From positions 3,179,501 through 3,243,500 of the forward strand of contig NZ_CP075175.1 in assembly GCF_021223605.1 (NCBI RefSeq): a stretch of DNA of 64,000 nt. The letters run 5' to 3'. Under the pieces are notes generated by a model, which saw only the letters and a program-made list of their open reading frames with translations, made no database searches and had not been told where the DNA came from. Of this stretch, positions 44,501 to 54,292 are shown in pieces. Positions within the stretch are counted from its first letter, which is position 1. Every line of letters begins with the position of its first letter. Made by a program: the position numbers and the translations under genes. This stretch comes from Paenibacillus sp. 481. Lineage in GTDB: Bacteria > Bacillota > Bacilli > Paenibacillales > Paenibacillaceae.

Positions 44501-44687
44501 AATATCGGTATTATACGATAGTGGCGGTGGGATGTCTTATTTTGCTGACTCAAATGGAATGTTTGAGTTAGAAGGCCAATATATTTATCGCTCCGGTTTA
44601 ATGTATCTTAGAATTGCAACCGATCCCTATGGGAAAACAGAAAGTATGCCTGTAATAATAGACGTAGACCCAGCACGTCGTCCATAA
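41595..44687 (+). CDS. Surface protein with three SLH domains and Ig-like repeats
   Basis: A 1030-residue exported protein. The signal region is LLASMLLFGAAFSGMTG, cut near VVAS. Three S-layer homology domains (about 58-105, 115-165 and 180-225) show the usual FVDI...AKKEI, FKDVAANSWYSGYV and WAKPYIVLALEIGLI patterns and should bind pyruvylated wall polymer. A Lys/Asp linker and a Gly/Ser hinge (about 255-300) follow. At least six diverged Ig-like/Big-type modules then run to the end (KPTVNGTVRNVVDEIVAGTAE...). The start is TTG behind AAAAGGGG. A surface-exposed adhesin or S-layer accessory is likely. Confidence 0.88.
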   Translation: MNLNQYRETIAKLLASMLLFGAAFSGMTGTVVASTQAGSSAKASTSVVDSVYVTESNNSFVDIENSYAKKEILDLHGKGILSGGGNGKFEPSRSMTRAEAAKVLALSLGLKEDKAAAAAFKDVAANSWYSGYVGALVKASLAQGTSAATFSPNKQVTREELAVMYVRALGLEKATKSATGSIKKIADMDAISGWAKPYIVLALEIGLINGVANADGTVRFNPKAAADRQALAVLTYKVMNDKAEFVDKAKEVSEAKPDAKDKEKETGKDAKQPDNNKPSTGGSGTISSGGGSGGGSSGGSGGSEGEVVVPTQTAKPTVNGTVRNVVDEIVAGTAEAGSVITIQDQGVTIVQGNADETGKFALKLPIKSVISLKAGDQLRVSAKKGNMAESQSLVIIIEQGEKTIKPVIESYVDQDGGWVGSHSSNGKEIELIVTKLDGTILSGSIEKELYKEYMMYSLDPVEVLYNSNEQLYVYSYKSGFSVSDPAVATVHSAKEETKIRRMLTDNVYDYEHSSMFLELEPLTKIVIKKEDGTILDKGYSTDFYRSFKFDGSELVPGETLYVYANTFSKSLSKAYTFKVLKSEKAPTPTVTSNVYVTGGIVYGNTQPGLIVQIMNGRGEELDFDFSAYNGDFRLVPRPDMTLDVGEELFVTTYHKGYKKSAPAVLKALSTVERTEIPKTAPSIYNDDFYISGEVEWYSTINVKDTNGNLIYKFKTESKTSSIPPRKYQSFSFEMDEISKHNLKQLIITATAPGKLESEPIMVKVRSYSDLTESPIIIGEVYSEEPIIKGKSEPYSYLAVKTQEGKVIASGYTMDGDFTFKIDGSFTPGKIFQVSAKETIRKESNPTNITLAATLGTTEKPIVVTSVVYTDGVWLNGRATPNAKILFKESSYDRYLTTFANSVGEFSFHTRDIWTREHIKLVAVENGKASSEPVLLSVNQEIGQALPPSVTGAIYGREGKINISTEPYAKISVLYDSGGGMSYFADSNGMFELEGQYIYRSGLMYLRIATDPYGKTESMPVIIDVDPARRP

Positions 44688-44703
44688 TTTACAGTAATAA
44701 AAA

Positions 44704-44748
44704 AGGTGTCCCCAAGTCATAATAATGACCGTGGGACACCTCTTTTTA
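44704..44748. terminator. Bidirectional terminator between SLH and MFS genes
   Basis: AGGTGTCCC (44704-44712) pairs with GGGACACCT (44733-44741), flanked by A and T runs, between two convergent genes. Confidence 0.88.
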
Positions 44749-44751
44749 TTT

Positions 44752-45972
44752 TTAAGAAGTCGTTGACGCCTTAGGCTTTAACCGCTTCGCATTACGGCTC
44801 CAGCTCATAAACATAATCGTACTCAACACCATTACGACCGCTCCCAGCAAATAAGGGAACTCAACGTTCTTGTCGAACAGAACGCCAGCTACCGTTGGAC
44901 CAACAATGTTACCAAGGCTCATGTAAGCATTGTTCATGCCCGCTACGAAGCCTTGCTCGCTGTCGTCAACCATCTTCGTTAGCAACGTATTGACAGCAGG
45001 GCGAATAATGGACACCGCCGTGAAGAACAATTGCGTAAGCGCGAAAATAACCCAGAAGCTGTTCGCATAAACCATCAGCACTAAGCTGAATGCGGTAAGA
45101 ATAAACATAAGGTTAATGATTACTTTTTCACCAAACTTGCTCACGAGCCAGTTAAAGATAACCGCTTGAATAACGACACCGACCAACGCGCCGACTGTAA
45201 TGATGATCGAGATGTCAGTTGCCGTAAAGGCATGTTTGTTGTTTACGTACAATCCGAAGATAGCCTCAAAATTTTGCAGCCCGAACGAGAATATAAAGAC
45301 GAGCATCAGCAGCATGAAGTAAGGTGCTTTTGTAGAAGTAACCATTTGCTTCATCAGCGACTCACGTCTTACACCGCTTGTTTTGGCTTTAAGTCTAATA
45401 TCTTCAGACAATGTCTCTGGCAAAAAGAAATACGAAATAATGGTGGACAAGCCCGCCAATACAGCCGCTGTGTAAAATGGAACTCCCATGCCAAGCTTCG
45501 ATAAGAAGCCGCCGATCCCGGGTCCAATTACAATACCAAGCGACATGGATGCGCCTAACAAGCCGATGCCTTGCGCACGCTTATCTTCCGTTGTAATATC
45601 TGCCACATAAGCCATCATTGGAGCTGACATGAGTGCGACACCTGCTCCACCTACTAAACGAGATGCATATAGCATCCACATATCAGTTGCAATGGCGAAT
45701 ACCACTTGGGAAATGGTGAATAACAACATCCCCACGACAATCAATGGCTTACGGCCAACTCTATCCGACATTTCACCAGCAATCGGTGAAAATACGAACT
45801 GTGTCAATCCAAAAGCCGCGACTAGAAAGCCCATAGCTTGGCCTGTAGCGCCAAACGCGATTACATACTCCGGCAATATCGGAATAATTAAACCGATACC
45901 GACCATCGCCAAAAACATGTTGAACATCAAAATAAACAGTGGTCCCTTAGCATTTTTTGCTGCTGTTGTCAT
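44752..45972 (-). CDS. MFS multidrug-type efflux transporter (DHA1, NorA/Bmr-like)
   Basis: A 406-residue protein with twelve hydrophobic segments. Motif A is GEMSDRVGRKPLIV in the loop after segment 2. The motif-C-like stretch GIVIGPGIGGFL in segment 5 marks drug/H+ antiporters. The length and pattern fit the 12-TM DHA1 family that includes NorA and Bmr. AGAGGGG precedes the ATG. It is transcribed 15 bases after a TetR-type gene, so the pair is an operon in which the regulator probably controls its own pump. Substrates cannot be read from sequence. Confidence 0.9.
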   Translation of the reverse strand: MTTAAKNAKGPLFILMFNMFLAMVGIGLIIPILPEYVIAFGATGQAMGFLVAAFGLTQFVFSPIAGEMSDRVGRKPLIVVGMLLFTISQVVFAIATDMWMLYASRLVGGAGVALMSAPMMAYVADITTEDKRAQGIGLLGASMSLGIVIGPGIGGFLSKLGMGVPFYTAAVLAGLSTIISYFFLPETLSEDIRLKAKTSGVRRESLMKQMVTSTKAPYFMLLMLVFIFSFGLQNFEAIFGLYVNNKHAFTATDISIIITVGALVGVVIQAVIFNWLVSKFGEKVIINLMFILTAFSLVLMVYANSFWVIFALTQLFFTAVSIIRPAVNTLLTKMVDDSEQGFVAGMNNAYMSLGNIVGPTVAGVLFDKNVEFPYLLGAVVMVLSTIMFMSWSRNAKRLKPKASTTS

Positions 45973-45987
45973 CGTGTCTTCCCCTCT

Positions 45988-46878
45988 TTATAGAGCAAGC
46001 TTGTGCTCTAATCTTTCTCTAAGTAGTTGTAATGCCGGAACACTGTGTATATTGGCAAGCATCCCTAATAGAATAGCCCTTTTAGGCTGGAATTCCTTTA
46101 ACTCTTGCTCTAAAATGTACAATGACGCAAGCGCGTCTTCTTTTTGCTGCACATCCAGATCGAGCTCTGTAAGCTGTTCCTTCATTTGTTTGACGAGCAC
46201 AATCGGATGATCCCTTTCAAAGTTCTCACGATATTGCCCGTTTAAATGTTCCTTCCACACTTCCTTGTTAACCAAGGCCGGAGGTTGATCCGCGATAAGT
46301 CGCTCCGCAATATAATCCATATGACGAATCGCATAATGACTCAAATCAGATGCTGCCAGCTCCATTTTTTCGAAAATTATAAATTGGGTGAAGCTGTTAA
46401 TCATACCGTGGAGAGCTATAGTGCAGTCAAGGGTATATGGAGCAATGGTCGGGCCATAAACAGCAATGAGTTTGTTCTCATACCAACGCATTGTTTCATC
46501 ACGGGATTGAACTTTAAACTGCTTAAGTTCCTCATGTTCCACTAAAATAGTTCCTTGCAGCTCTAGTAAAAAAATTTCACGACAGTTGCTAATCGTGAGC
46601 AACAGCATTTCAATTTGCATCCTAAAGCAATCTTTGGGATTGGAATGGTGTTGATGTTCGATTTGTAGCAGCTGACATTGGATATTGAGATGAAAATATT
46701 TATAAATATTAAGTAGTAGTTCCTCCTTAGATTTAAAATGCACATACAAGCTGCCCTTCGACATTTCGCATGTCTGCGCGATTTCTTGCATTGTCGTTGC
46801 GCTGTATCCCTGAGATGTAAACAACTTCATAGCGGTTAGGATAATGTGCTTTTTTTTGTCTATGGAGTCGTTCTGCAT
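45988..46878 (-). CDS. TetR family regulator of the MFS efflux operon
   Basis: A 296-residue regulator, longer than the usual 190-230. The helix-turn-helix lies at about residues 10-55 (ILTAMKLFTSQGYSATTMQE, EMSKGSLYVHFKSKEELLL). The ligand-binding part is helical, and an extra C-terminal tail of about 80 residues looks coiled-coil-like (KQMKEQLTELDLDVQQKED). AAGGAG lies 8 bases before the ATG at 46878; a GTG three codons upstream overlaps the site. The stop is 15 bases from the pump start. It probably represses the operon until a pump substrate binds. Confidence 0.9.
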   Translation of the reverse strand: MQNDSIDKKKHIILTAMKLFTSQGYSATTMQEIAQTCEMSKGSLYVHFKSKEELLLNIYKYFHLNIQCQLLQIEHQHHSNPKDCFRMQIEMLLLTISNCREIFLLELQGTILVEHEELKQFKVQSRDETMRWYENKLIAVYGPTIAPYTLDCTIALHGMINSFTQFIIFEKMELAASDLSHYAIRHMDYIAERLIADQPPALVNKEVWKEHLNGQYRENFERDHPIVLVKQMKEQLTELDLDVQQKEDALASLYILEQELKEFQPKRAILLGMLANIHSVPALQLLRERLEHKLAL

Positions 46879-46926
46879 GACGGTCACTCCTTGTCGAGAA
46901 CTAATCGGTACTGTCTTTGACTTATT

Positions 46927-47030
46927 GGTCGAACTAAATTGTATGCGATTCAGTAGGATGTGTCAATCAAGTACACATAAAAAAAATATGAGTTGCACTA
47001 TTTTTATATTTAAGGAAATTAGTTCAACTA
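46927..47030. promoter_or_regulatory. Repeated TAGTT/AACTA sites around the TetR/MFS promoter
   Basis: A perfect 5-1-5 palindrome TAGTTCAACTA lies at 47020-47030. Related minus-strand sites are TAGTGCAACTC (46990-47000) and TAGTTCGACCA (46927-46937, just downstream of the -10). These are candidate operators of the adjacent TetR protein; only the first is a perfect dyad. Confidence 0.4.
46938..46966 (-). promoter_or_regulatory. Promoter of the TetR/MFS operon
   Basis: On the minus strand, TTGACA (46966-46961), a 17-base spacer and TACAAT (46943-46938), about 60 bases before the TetR start. Confidence 0.82.
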
Positions 47031-47080
47031 CCTTTATATTTTAATAGCTTTAAATAAATGAAAGGAAAGGAGTGATTGTT

Positions 47081-47122
47081 TTGAAATCAATTGAGAAGGC
47101 GGTGAATTTTCAAAAAAAGTGA
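47081..47122 (+). other. Possible 13-codon mini-ORF
   Basis: A TTG start with an excellent AAAGGAGTG site 6-8 bases before it opens a frame of only 13 codons (KSIEKAVNFQKK, then stop). It may be the 5' stub of a decayed gene or a leader peptide ahead of the second RHS locus. Confidence 0.25.
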
Positions 47123-47188
47123 GAGCTGTATAAGAGCGAAGTATTTTGCTATCAAATTTAGACTAGAAATATAAAGTAGGAGGACCAA

Positions 47189-48982
47189 ATGAAAGCGTCT
47201 ATTAAACTTATATTTTTATCATTGATGGTGTTTTCTATATTACTAGCAAATCCTTTAAGTGGTTATGCTAACCAGACAACTTATCAGTATGAAGAAGGTA
47301 ATCAACTTTCAGAACTTATAACGAATAACGGAACCGTATTTTATGAGAATGATCAAAATGGAAATGTTACTAGAAAAGGTAAACATAAAGTAACTAATCG
47401 AGAGAAGAATATGCTCATAAATCCTTTGTTTGAGACAGGTACTCAGGAACTTGCTTCAGTGTGGGGGAAGGTCGTCAATGGTACAACCACAGCGAGTTTT
47501 ATCTTAGAAAAGAACGGTAAGCATAAGCAACAGAAAATAATATCTTCAAACATTGCTCACCAAGGAATGGTCGGAATTAGTCAGACTATTTCTGTTATTC
47601 CGCATAAAATGTACGAGATTCAAGCTTCATTGGCTATTAATCAACTGACTAATGCTGATGTTCAACTGTTAATTAGCTACCTTGGGAATAGTGGAAATCA
47701 GGAGTACAGACAAATAGAAGCATCGAATACTCAAACAAAGGGTATTTTCACAACCATTTCTGGAACTGCAACGATACCCGCTAATGTTCAGAAAGCTACC
47801 ATTTATATAGTCATCCGAGCTAATGGCCATCAAGCTAGTGGTGAAATTGTCGTAAAAGGGATGAATGTATCGAAGACATTTCATCCAATTGAAAATTTAA
47901 ATCACGATTTTCAACTTATAACTGCTTCAGGTAATTCGATGTATTGGGACAAAGTGATACATTTGGCGAATCATGCTGATTTCACAACTAGTCAAAGAGG
48001 AGTTCAAAAAATAGTAGGTGCTGGTATAGCGAAAGATGGAGAAGTTGCTATTAATCAGCGAGTCAAGGTATCACCGAACACTGCGTATAACTTCAATGGG
48101 ATTTTTGTTATCGATCATCTTAAAAATGCAACTGCTCAGCTTTATGTTCAATTCCTTGATGGACAAGGGAATATCATTAAGAGTCATTTTGTCAAACATC
48201 CTTATGCATATACAAAAGTAGATCCGAAGAATCCTGTTTTTAAGGTGGATACGAGTATTACGCTGGGAGATCATGTTGTAGCACCGAGTTCTGCACAGTA
48301 TGCGGTTGTTTACGCAGCAATTAGGGCATTGGAAAATGATGCTGCAGGCACGATTACGGTAGACGATATTGTTTTACAGCGCACCACGGAAAAAAATATT
48401 TTATCTAATCCTGAGTTGAATGTACCGTATGGTAATCTCGCAAGTGGATGGGCATTAAGTGGATTGGGAATTAATCATTCTAATCATAGATCAGATACGG
48501 AAAAATCAATTCAGATTTTTGAAGTTAAAGGCACTCCATCTGTATTCGGTACAATCGGTATACTGCAGCGTGTATCTGTTTATTCGAAAAAAAGTTTTAA
48601 TATCCATGCACTTGTGTATATTCCAGAATTGGAAGGTTCTTCGGTACAAGTTAATGTTCAATTTTATGATAGTAATGATAAAGCTATGGGATCTAATTAT
48701 GTAGAAGAAGTTCGTCATAGATTAACTAACCATTATGGAAATTTGAATGTTAAGGGAGATATTCCTGAGGGGGCTGTTACTGCTAGTGTGTCGGTTTTTT
48801 TAAATGTTTCTGGCACTTTTGATTTTGTTACACAAATTATTAAGCCTGGTTTTGGTAAATTACATATTGACAAAATTTCAATGGAAGTATCAAATCAAGC
48901 TAAAAGTAATCCAACACCTGAGCCGCCTATCCCTCCTTGGGATCAAGTTGAACCCCCAGTCATTATAGATCCAACGATATAG
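47189..48982 (+). CDS. Secreted accessory protein of the second RHS locus (three carbohydrate-binding-like modules)
   Basis: A 597-residue exported protein. The signal peptide is IKLIFLSLMVFSILLANPL, cut near GYA. Residues about 28-70 look like a YD-repeat pair (YQYEEGNQL, VFYENDQNGNVTRKG). Three related modules of 150-170 residues follow, each opening with N-x-L/I-N-P or similar and containing ISQTISVIPHKMYEI- or INQRVKVSPNTAYNF-like strands and QLYVQFLD. This is the jelly-roll pattern of CenC-like carbohydrate-binding modules. It ends in a Pro-rich tail. AGGAGG precedes the ATG. The RHS gene follows 185 bases later. The binding role is inferred. Confidence 0.72.
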   Translation: MKASIKLIFLSLMVFSILLANPLSGYANQTTYQYEEGNQLSELITNNGTVFYENDQNGNVTRKGKHKVTNREKNMLINPLFETGTQELASVWGKVVNGTTTASFILEKNGKHKQQKIISSNIAHQGMVGISQTISVIPHKMYEIQASLAINQLTNADVQLLISYLGNSGNQEYRQIEASNTQTKGIFTTISGTATIPANVQKATIYIVIRANGHQASGEIVVKGMNVSKTFHPIENLNHDFQLITASGNSMYWDKVIHLANHADFTTSQRGVQKIVGAGIAKDGEVAINQRVKVSPNTAYNFNGIFVIDHLKNATAQLYVQFLDGQGNIIKSHFVKHPYAYTKVDPKNPVFKVDTSITLGDHVVAPSSAQYAVVYAAIRALENDAAGTITVDDIVLQRTTEKNILSNPELNVPYGNLASGWALSGLGINHSNHRSDTEKSIQIFEVKGTPSVFGTIGILQRVSVYSKKSFNIHALVYIPELEGSSVQVNVQFYDSNDKAMGSNYVEEVRHRLTNHYGNLNVKGDIPEGAVTASVSVFLNVSGTFDFVTQIIKPGFGKLHIDKISMEVSNQAKSNPTPEPPIPPWDQVEPPVIIDPTI

Positions 48983-49167
48983 GTGTAGGGAATGTAACGC
49001 TAAAAAGCACGGCTGCATGAGAAAATGTCTATTCATTTTTTTGTGGATACGGTTATCCCTAACTCTGGCACAAATATACGAAGAACAATATTAAAGATGG
49101 AGTTATATTTGATGTTTATAACTCATTTTAGTGAACTAAACATTAAATATTCTAAGGAGGAGAAAAA

Positions 49168-52100
49168 GTGAAGAAAGTCCTATCTGTTACACTTGTGTTT
49201 ATACTCATTTTTACAAGCTTGCCGTTTGCTTCAGCACAGCCAATATTTTCGATAGGAAGCGGAAAGAATGCATCAGTTTCAGAAGCAGTATATGGGATTC
49301 CTAGTCATCAACAGCCACAACTATTTGATCCGAACGCTGTTATTACGATTTCGTCAGTAGCAGATCAATTTGGAATTGCGAGAAATTGGGTCCACAAGGA
49401 AACGATGAAAGGCTATCCACTACATCATGTGTTTCAGGGCTTAAAGACGAAACAAGCTGGTGGCTCCTATGAGCAGTTCATGCAACGGCTTTATCCTCAT
49501 ATAAAGTCTGATCTAACAAAAGAGCAGAATCCCCTCAATGTCACATTCAACGTATACGGAAATTCACCTAAGATAGATAGTCCAAACATAGATGGAAACC
49601 CAAGCGTTACCGAAGTTGTTTATCCTGAACAAAAAAGTCGGAATAAGCGCTCATTAATGTCATCCCAATATGATGAGATCGCTCTAAAACAAAAAGATCT
49701 ACGTGTTGATCAAGCCCCATTTTCAATTGGAGATGTTAATGTAAATATCTCAACGGTAGATGGCTCTCTGCGAGTCGAAGAAACGGACTTTATTCTTCCT
49801 GGACCTAATGGTATGAACTTTGAGCTGCGTCGTACATATGATAGTGCCCGCGCTAAAGAAAGTATATACTTTGATATTACTAATAATAAGAACGCAACGA
49901 GGAAACCTCAAGAAGACAAGCAATCTGCCTTAGGAAAAGGGTGGATTTGGGATATTCCATATATAAAAATGAGTGATAATGATTATCCTGGATCGATATA
50001 CATCCCAGGTAAAGGAACATATTCTATCGATAACAGTACATTGAAGGGCTATCCGTACAAGGATTTAAGTTTTAGGGGAAAGGGGGGCGAAAAGGTAGGG
50101 AATGCTACTTTCATCTTGGATGATCATAAGACAGGCTTAACATACTTTTTCAACATCAATGGACAATTAATAGTGATAGTGAATAAGTATGGAAATCAGA
50201 TTGATTTTCATTACGCTTTCAAAAAATTAATACTTGTCCGCACGGGGACCACATATGAAGGTGACAACGGAAGACGATTGTATAATCAATTAGAATTCAG
50301 TAATTACGATGATAAAGTTATTGTAAGTGCTTCGATTCTAGATCCTGTGACAAATCAACCGAATAAACAGACGGTTGAATACAGGAAAGAAACTCGTGTT
50401 TTGCAAAATAGAACAGAAAGCATTACTACACAGGTATTGACCGAAGTTATTGATCAAGCGAAACGCTCAACAAAATATTATTATGATGATAATAATTATA
50501 ATTTTATGTTTTTTAATTTCAGTAAAGATCTCGCAGAGTATACGAGTTTTCATGATCGGATAATGAAGAAATGGGGCACTAATGTTTGGCTTCCATTAAA
50601 GACCATTGAGCACCCGACGAAGGCTCATACAGACTTTGACACGGAGAAAGTGTTGCGAAATACAGGCCCATACGCTCAAGAAGAGCAGGTTAGGTATAGA
50701 GGGCGTGTAAGATCGTATAGCACACCAAGTGGTCCTGTATGGTCTGATTTGAACAATCTAAATTACCATAGCGATGTTGGTTCGAGATTTGGAGATCATT
50801 CCTTTTCAACTAGTGTCTCTAACGGTTTAAGAAATACCCCCAATGATGAATTAATGAATACGACTTATCATTATCAAATAGATTACAAAGAAGATCATTG
50901 GGGCGTTATGGAAAATGAAACACCTACTATTTACAACACGAGTATTTCTATGGTGCCTAACGGAAAAACAGAGCGAAAAAATATTTATTATGAATATAAT
51001 ATGTATAAAAGGAACCCTAATCCAATACAAATTACGACAGCGTTTAGTGATGGTCTGAAATCATCTACTCAAAGAGTGAAATATGAATATGATGAATACG
51101 GTCATATCATTTTGGAAACAAACCCACTTAATATTACAAGCAAACATGAGTACGTAGAAACTAAATTCACGTCAAAAGTTGATGAGGAGTGGAAGCCTCC
51201 AGCAGAAGAATGGGATAGGGAAGTTACCGTATCTCAATTAAAGAAAAGCACTGTACCGATTGGAACTGATAAAAATTTAGTATCTGAATACGAATATTAT
51301 CCAGATCATGCTGGATTAAAGCAAGTTACTCGATTCCAAAGACAGCACGTAGGCCAAAGACTATTGAGCCAAAGCAACTATGAGTATGACCGTTTTGGGA
51401 ATCCTACGACTATTCAACTGAAAGGTGAAGGAGTAAATAATACGGTTATCAAACAAGAATTTGATAACAACCATAAATTGATGTTCCTGACCAAACAAAC
51501 GGTCACAATTAAAGATGCGGACAATAGCCCATCTGAAATTACTAATCAAGCAAAATACAATCCAGTTACAGGTTCAATGATTCAATACATAGACGGCAAA
51601 GGACAGGCTGTTACGTATGAATACGATGCATTAAATCGAGTCACAGCGGAAAGTTACGCGGATGGAACACAAACGAAGATTGTGTACAACGATGCTAGCA
51701 ACACAGTGACTGTTACAGATCCAGCTGATCAAAAGAAGGAAATGACATTTGATCCATTTGGACGACTGGTTAAAGAAACGAGTACACGAGGTGTTGCGTA
51801 CCGTTCTTATGATAAATACAACCGTCTGACTGCTCAAAGTCAGGTTGTTGCTTTGACTACTTCATATGAAGATGCTATTAAGCATTATTCTACTGAATAT
51901 GTGTATGATGCATGGGGGCGTGTTATTGAAGAGAAACCCAAATATTTTGCATCAAAACGATATACGTACGACGATGCTCTACTCATGAAATCTACAATCG
52001 ACGGTGCAGGAAATGTGCTTATTGAAAAGTATGATATATTAGGCCGTGTTGAATATAAGGAAGAAATAAAACCTTCTGGTATCAAGACTACGTTGGCAAG

Positions 52101-54273
52101 GTATACGTATGATCATGCGGGCAACGTCATCAGTATGACAGACGCCAACGGAAACGTAACTACGTATCAGTATGATGGATTGAGTCGGTTGAACGCAGTG
52201 ACGGATGCTGAGAGCAAGACGACGAACTACAAATATGATTTGTCAGGCAATATGGTTGAGGTTACTTATGCTGATGGTAACAAGGTGCAAAAAAAGTATG
52301 ATGAAATTGGACGGCTAATTCAACAAATCGATCCGAAAAATCAAAGCAAAAAACTACATTATGATGCTAATAGTAATGTGATTCGATCGGTAGATCGTAA
52401 GGGACAGACACAATATTTTGAGTATAATATGCGTAATTTGTTAACTAGTAGTTTCTTTGCCAGCCAGGCAGAGGAAAGGGTGTCATATCAGTATGATCGG
52501 GTCGGTCGACGCACATCGATGACTGATAGTACGGGAACGACGAATTATGAGTATCACCCCTCGGGAGAATTGAATACCATTACATATCCGGGGAATACGA
52601 GACTTAACTATGAATACGATGTGCGAGGGTTACGGACGAAGCAAACGATTGCTGGATCTAACTTTAGTCTGACGACGAACTTAGAGTACATGGCGGATTC
52701 GCCAACTCCGACCAAAGTGCAAGTATTGAATGAAAGTGGAAGTGAGATAAGTCATTACAAGTACGATTTCAATCAGCAGACGCGTAGGCTGTCTAAATTA
52801 AGTTCATCACAAGGATTCAATGAGTCTTATATGTATGATGGCCTTACTAGGATCGGTATTCAGCAAAAGCAGCATGAGTCACTGTTTGGTCAGTATGATT
52901 ACAGCTATGATAACAACCGAAACATCACTGCGAAGAAAGAAAATGGAAGTTTATATAGTTTCACGTACGATAAGCTTAATCGAATTCAGCGATCGAGCCA
53001 GTTTAACGAGTCATACCAGTACGATGGACGTGATAACCGAAGCACGTTAACGAGCGAGAAACCAACGGCAGAAATTATAGGTGGCAGTTATACGTATGAC
53101 AATCGTAACCAATTAACCAATGTAATGATGGATAATGGAAAATCAGTTGCTTACCGTTACAATGGTGACGGGCTAATGGTGGAGCGAACTGAAAATGGTA
53201 CGACGATTCGTTACTATTATGACGATAAAGCGAAAATTGTAGCAGAGGGTACTGTAGGAGCCAACAATATTGTTACAATAAGCGCAGGCTACGTCTATGA
53301 TGCCAGCGGTAAATTGCTAGCTCGTAAGCTATCAGGTGAGAACAGCCTACAGCAATATATCACAAATGGTCACGGTGATGTCACAGAAATTCGCGATGCC
53401 AACGGCAAAGTCTTGAATCAGTACACTTATGATATATGGGGCGATCCGCTAAAGAGTGCAGAACAGACACCGAATATTTTTCGTTACTCAGGAGAATATT
53501 GGGATTCAACGACAAATCTGCAATACTTGCGCGCAAGATGGTATGATCCAAGTGTTGGGCGGTTTATTAATGAGGATACGTATGAAGGGGAACTGGGTAA
53601 TCCGTTAAGTCAGAATCTCTATACGTATGTGGAAAATAATCCATTAAAGTGGACTGATCCAACGGGTCATAGAAAAGGGCTTGATTTCTCTTTTGCATAT
53701 AATACTTTAAGATATGGCTACGAAATGGGAAGTTTAGTGGATTATTGGTGGGATGGTGATATATCTGATCAAGAGTTTTTTGATTCTGTAGGTATAAGTT
53801 TTAAAAATTGGGATGATATTAACTTAACTAAAGGTAATGGATATTATGATGATAGCCCCGAGTCGTTAAAATATACTGATGAAATCAACGTCGCTCAAAC
53901 ACTATCGAAAATGGGGAAGAAAGTAAAAACTATACAACGAGATAGTAATAATACACCTGACTTTTTGGTAGACGGAGTAAAGGTTGAATTAAAGACAGCA
54001 TATCCGGAAGATAAAAAGCTAAAAGTAAAGACTTCAACTCAGGCTGTTGCTAAAGGGTTTAATAAGCAAGGGGCGAGTGAGGTAGTTTTGGATCTTAGAT
54101 ACGGGATAGACGAAGATTTAAGCGCCCTTCATATTTTTGATTTATACTATTTCAGTGTGACTAAACTGAAACAAGAGAATACTTTATTTAAACTTCACAT
54201 TTGGACAGACAATGGTATTTACTCAGGAAATATTCGTTTAAAGACACCTAATAGTACAGGAAATGAAATTTAA
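49168..54273 (+). CDS. Secreted RHS/YD-repeat protein with C-terminal PD-(D/E)XK nuclease toxin domain
   Basis: 1701 residues: signal peptide (about 1-23), an N-terminal beta region, and many YD repeats (for example YEYDALNRVTAES and YQYDGLSRLNAVT). The conserved core end is LRARWYDPSVGRFINEDT, stopping at DPTGHRKG near residue 1505. The tip of about 195 residues contains TPDFLVDGVKVELKTAYP near 1595-1612, the Asp...Glu-x-Lys signature of PD-(D/E)XK nucleases as seen in CdiA-type toxins. A GTG start follows AGGAGG. A small cysteine-rich gene lies 19 bases downstream. A DNase or tRNase toxin delivered to neighbours is the likely role. Confidence 0.9.
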   Translation: MKKVLSVTLVFILIFTSLPFASAQPIFSIGSGKNASVSEAVYGIPSHQQPQLFDPNAVITISSVADQFGIARNWVHKETMKGYPLHHVFQGLKTKQAGGSYEQFMQRLYPHIKSDLTKEQNPLNVTFNVYGNSPKIDSPNIDGNPSVTEVVYPEQKSRNKRSLMSSQYDEIALKQKDLRVDQAPFSIGDVNVNISTVDGSLRVEETDFILPGPNGMNFELRRTYDSARAKESIYFDITNNKNATRKPQEDKQSALGKGWIWDIPYIKMSDNDYPGSIYIPGKGTYSIDNSTLKGYPYKDLSFRGKGGEKVGNATFILDDHKTGLTYFFNINGQLIVIVNKYGNQIDFHYAFKKLILVRTGTTYEGDNGRRLYNQLEFSNYDDKVIVSASILDPVTNQPNKQTVEYRKETRVLQNRTESITTQVLTEVIDQAKRSTKYYYDDNNYNFMFFNFSKDLAEYTSFHDRIMKKWGTNVWLPLKTIEHPTKAHTDFDTEKVLRNTGPYAQEEQVRYRGRVRSYSTPSGPVWSDLNNLNYHSDVGSRFGDHSFSTSVSNGLRNTPNDELMNTTYHYQIDYKEDHWGVMENETPTIYNTSISMVPNGKTERKNIYYEYNMYKRNPNPIQITTAFSDGLKSSTQRVKYEYDEYGHIILETNPLNITSKHEYVETKFTSKVDEEWKPPAEEWDREVTVSQLKKSTVPIGTDKNLVSEYEYYPDHAGLKQVTRFQRQHVGQRLLSQSNYEYDRFGNPTTIQLKGEGVNNTVIKQEFDNNHKLMFLTKQTVTIKDADNSPSEITNQAKYNPVTGSMIQYIDGKGQAVTYEYDALNRVTAESYADGTQTKIVYNDASNTVTVTDPADQKKEMTFDPFGRLVKETSTRGVAYRSYDKYNRLTAQSQVVALTTSYEDAIKHYSTEYVYDAWGRVIEEKPKYFASKRYTYDDALLMKSTIDGAGNVLIEKYDILGRVEYKEEIKPSGIKTTLARYTYDHAGNVISMTDANGNVTTYQYDGLSRLNAVTDAESKTTNYKYDLSGNMVEVTYADGNKVQKKYDEIGRLIQQIDPKNQSKKLHYDANSNVIRSVDRKGQTQYFEYNMRNLLTSSFFASQAEERVSYQYDRVGRRTSMTDSTGTTNYEYHPSGELNTITYPGNTRLNYEYDVRGLRTKQTIAGSNFSLTTNLEYMADSPTPTKVQVLNESGSEISHYKYDFNQQTRRLSKLSSSQGFNESYMYDGLTRIGIQQKQHESLFGQYDYSYDNNRNITAKKENGSLYSFTYDKLNRIQRSSQFNESYQYDGRDNRSTLTSEKPTAEIIGGSYTYDNRNQLTNVMMDNGKSVAYRYNGDGLMVERTENGTTIRYYYDDKAKIVAEGTVGANNIVTISAGYVYDASGKLLARKLSGENSLQQYITNGHGDVTEIRDANGKVLNQYTYDIWGDPLKSAEQTPNIFRYSGEYWDSTTNLQYLRARWYDPSVGRFINEDTYEGELGNPLSQNLYTYVENNPLKWTDPTGHRKGLDFSFAYNTLRYGYEMGSLVDYWWDGDISDQEFFDSVGISFKNWDDINLTKGNGYYDDSPESLKYTDEINVAQTLSKMGKKVKTIQRDSNNTPDFLVDGVKVELKTAYPEDKKLKVKTSTQAVAKGFNKQGASEVVLDLRYGIDEDLSALHIFDLYYFSVTKLKQENTLFKLHIWTDNGIYSGNIRLKTPNSTGNEI

Positions 54274-54292
54274 TCTGAGAGGAGGTTTTAAG

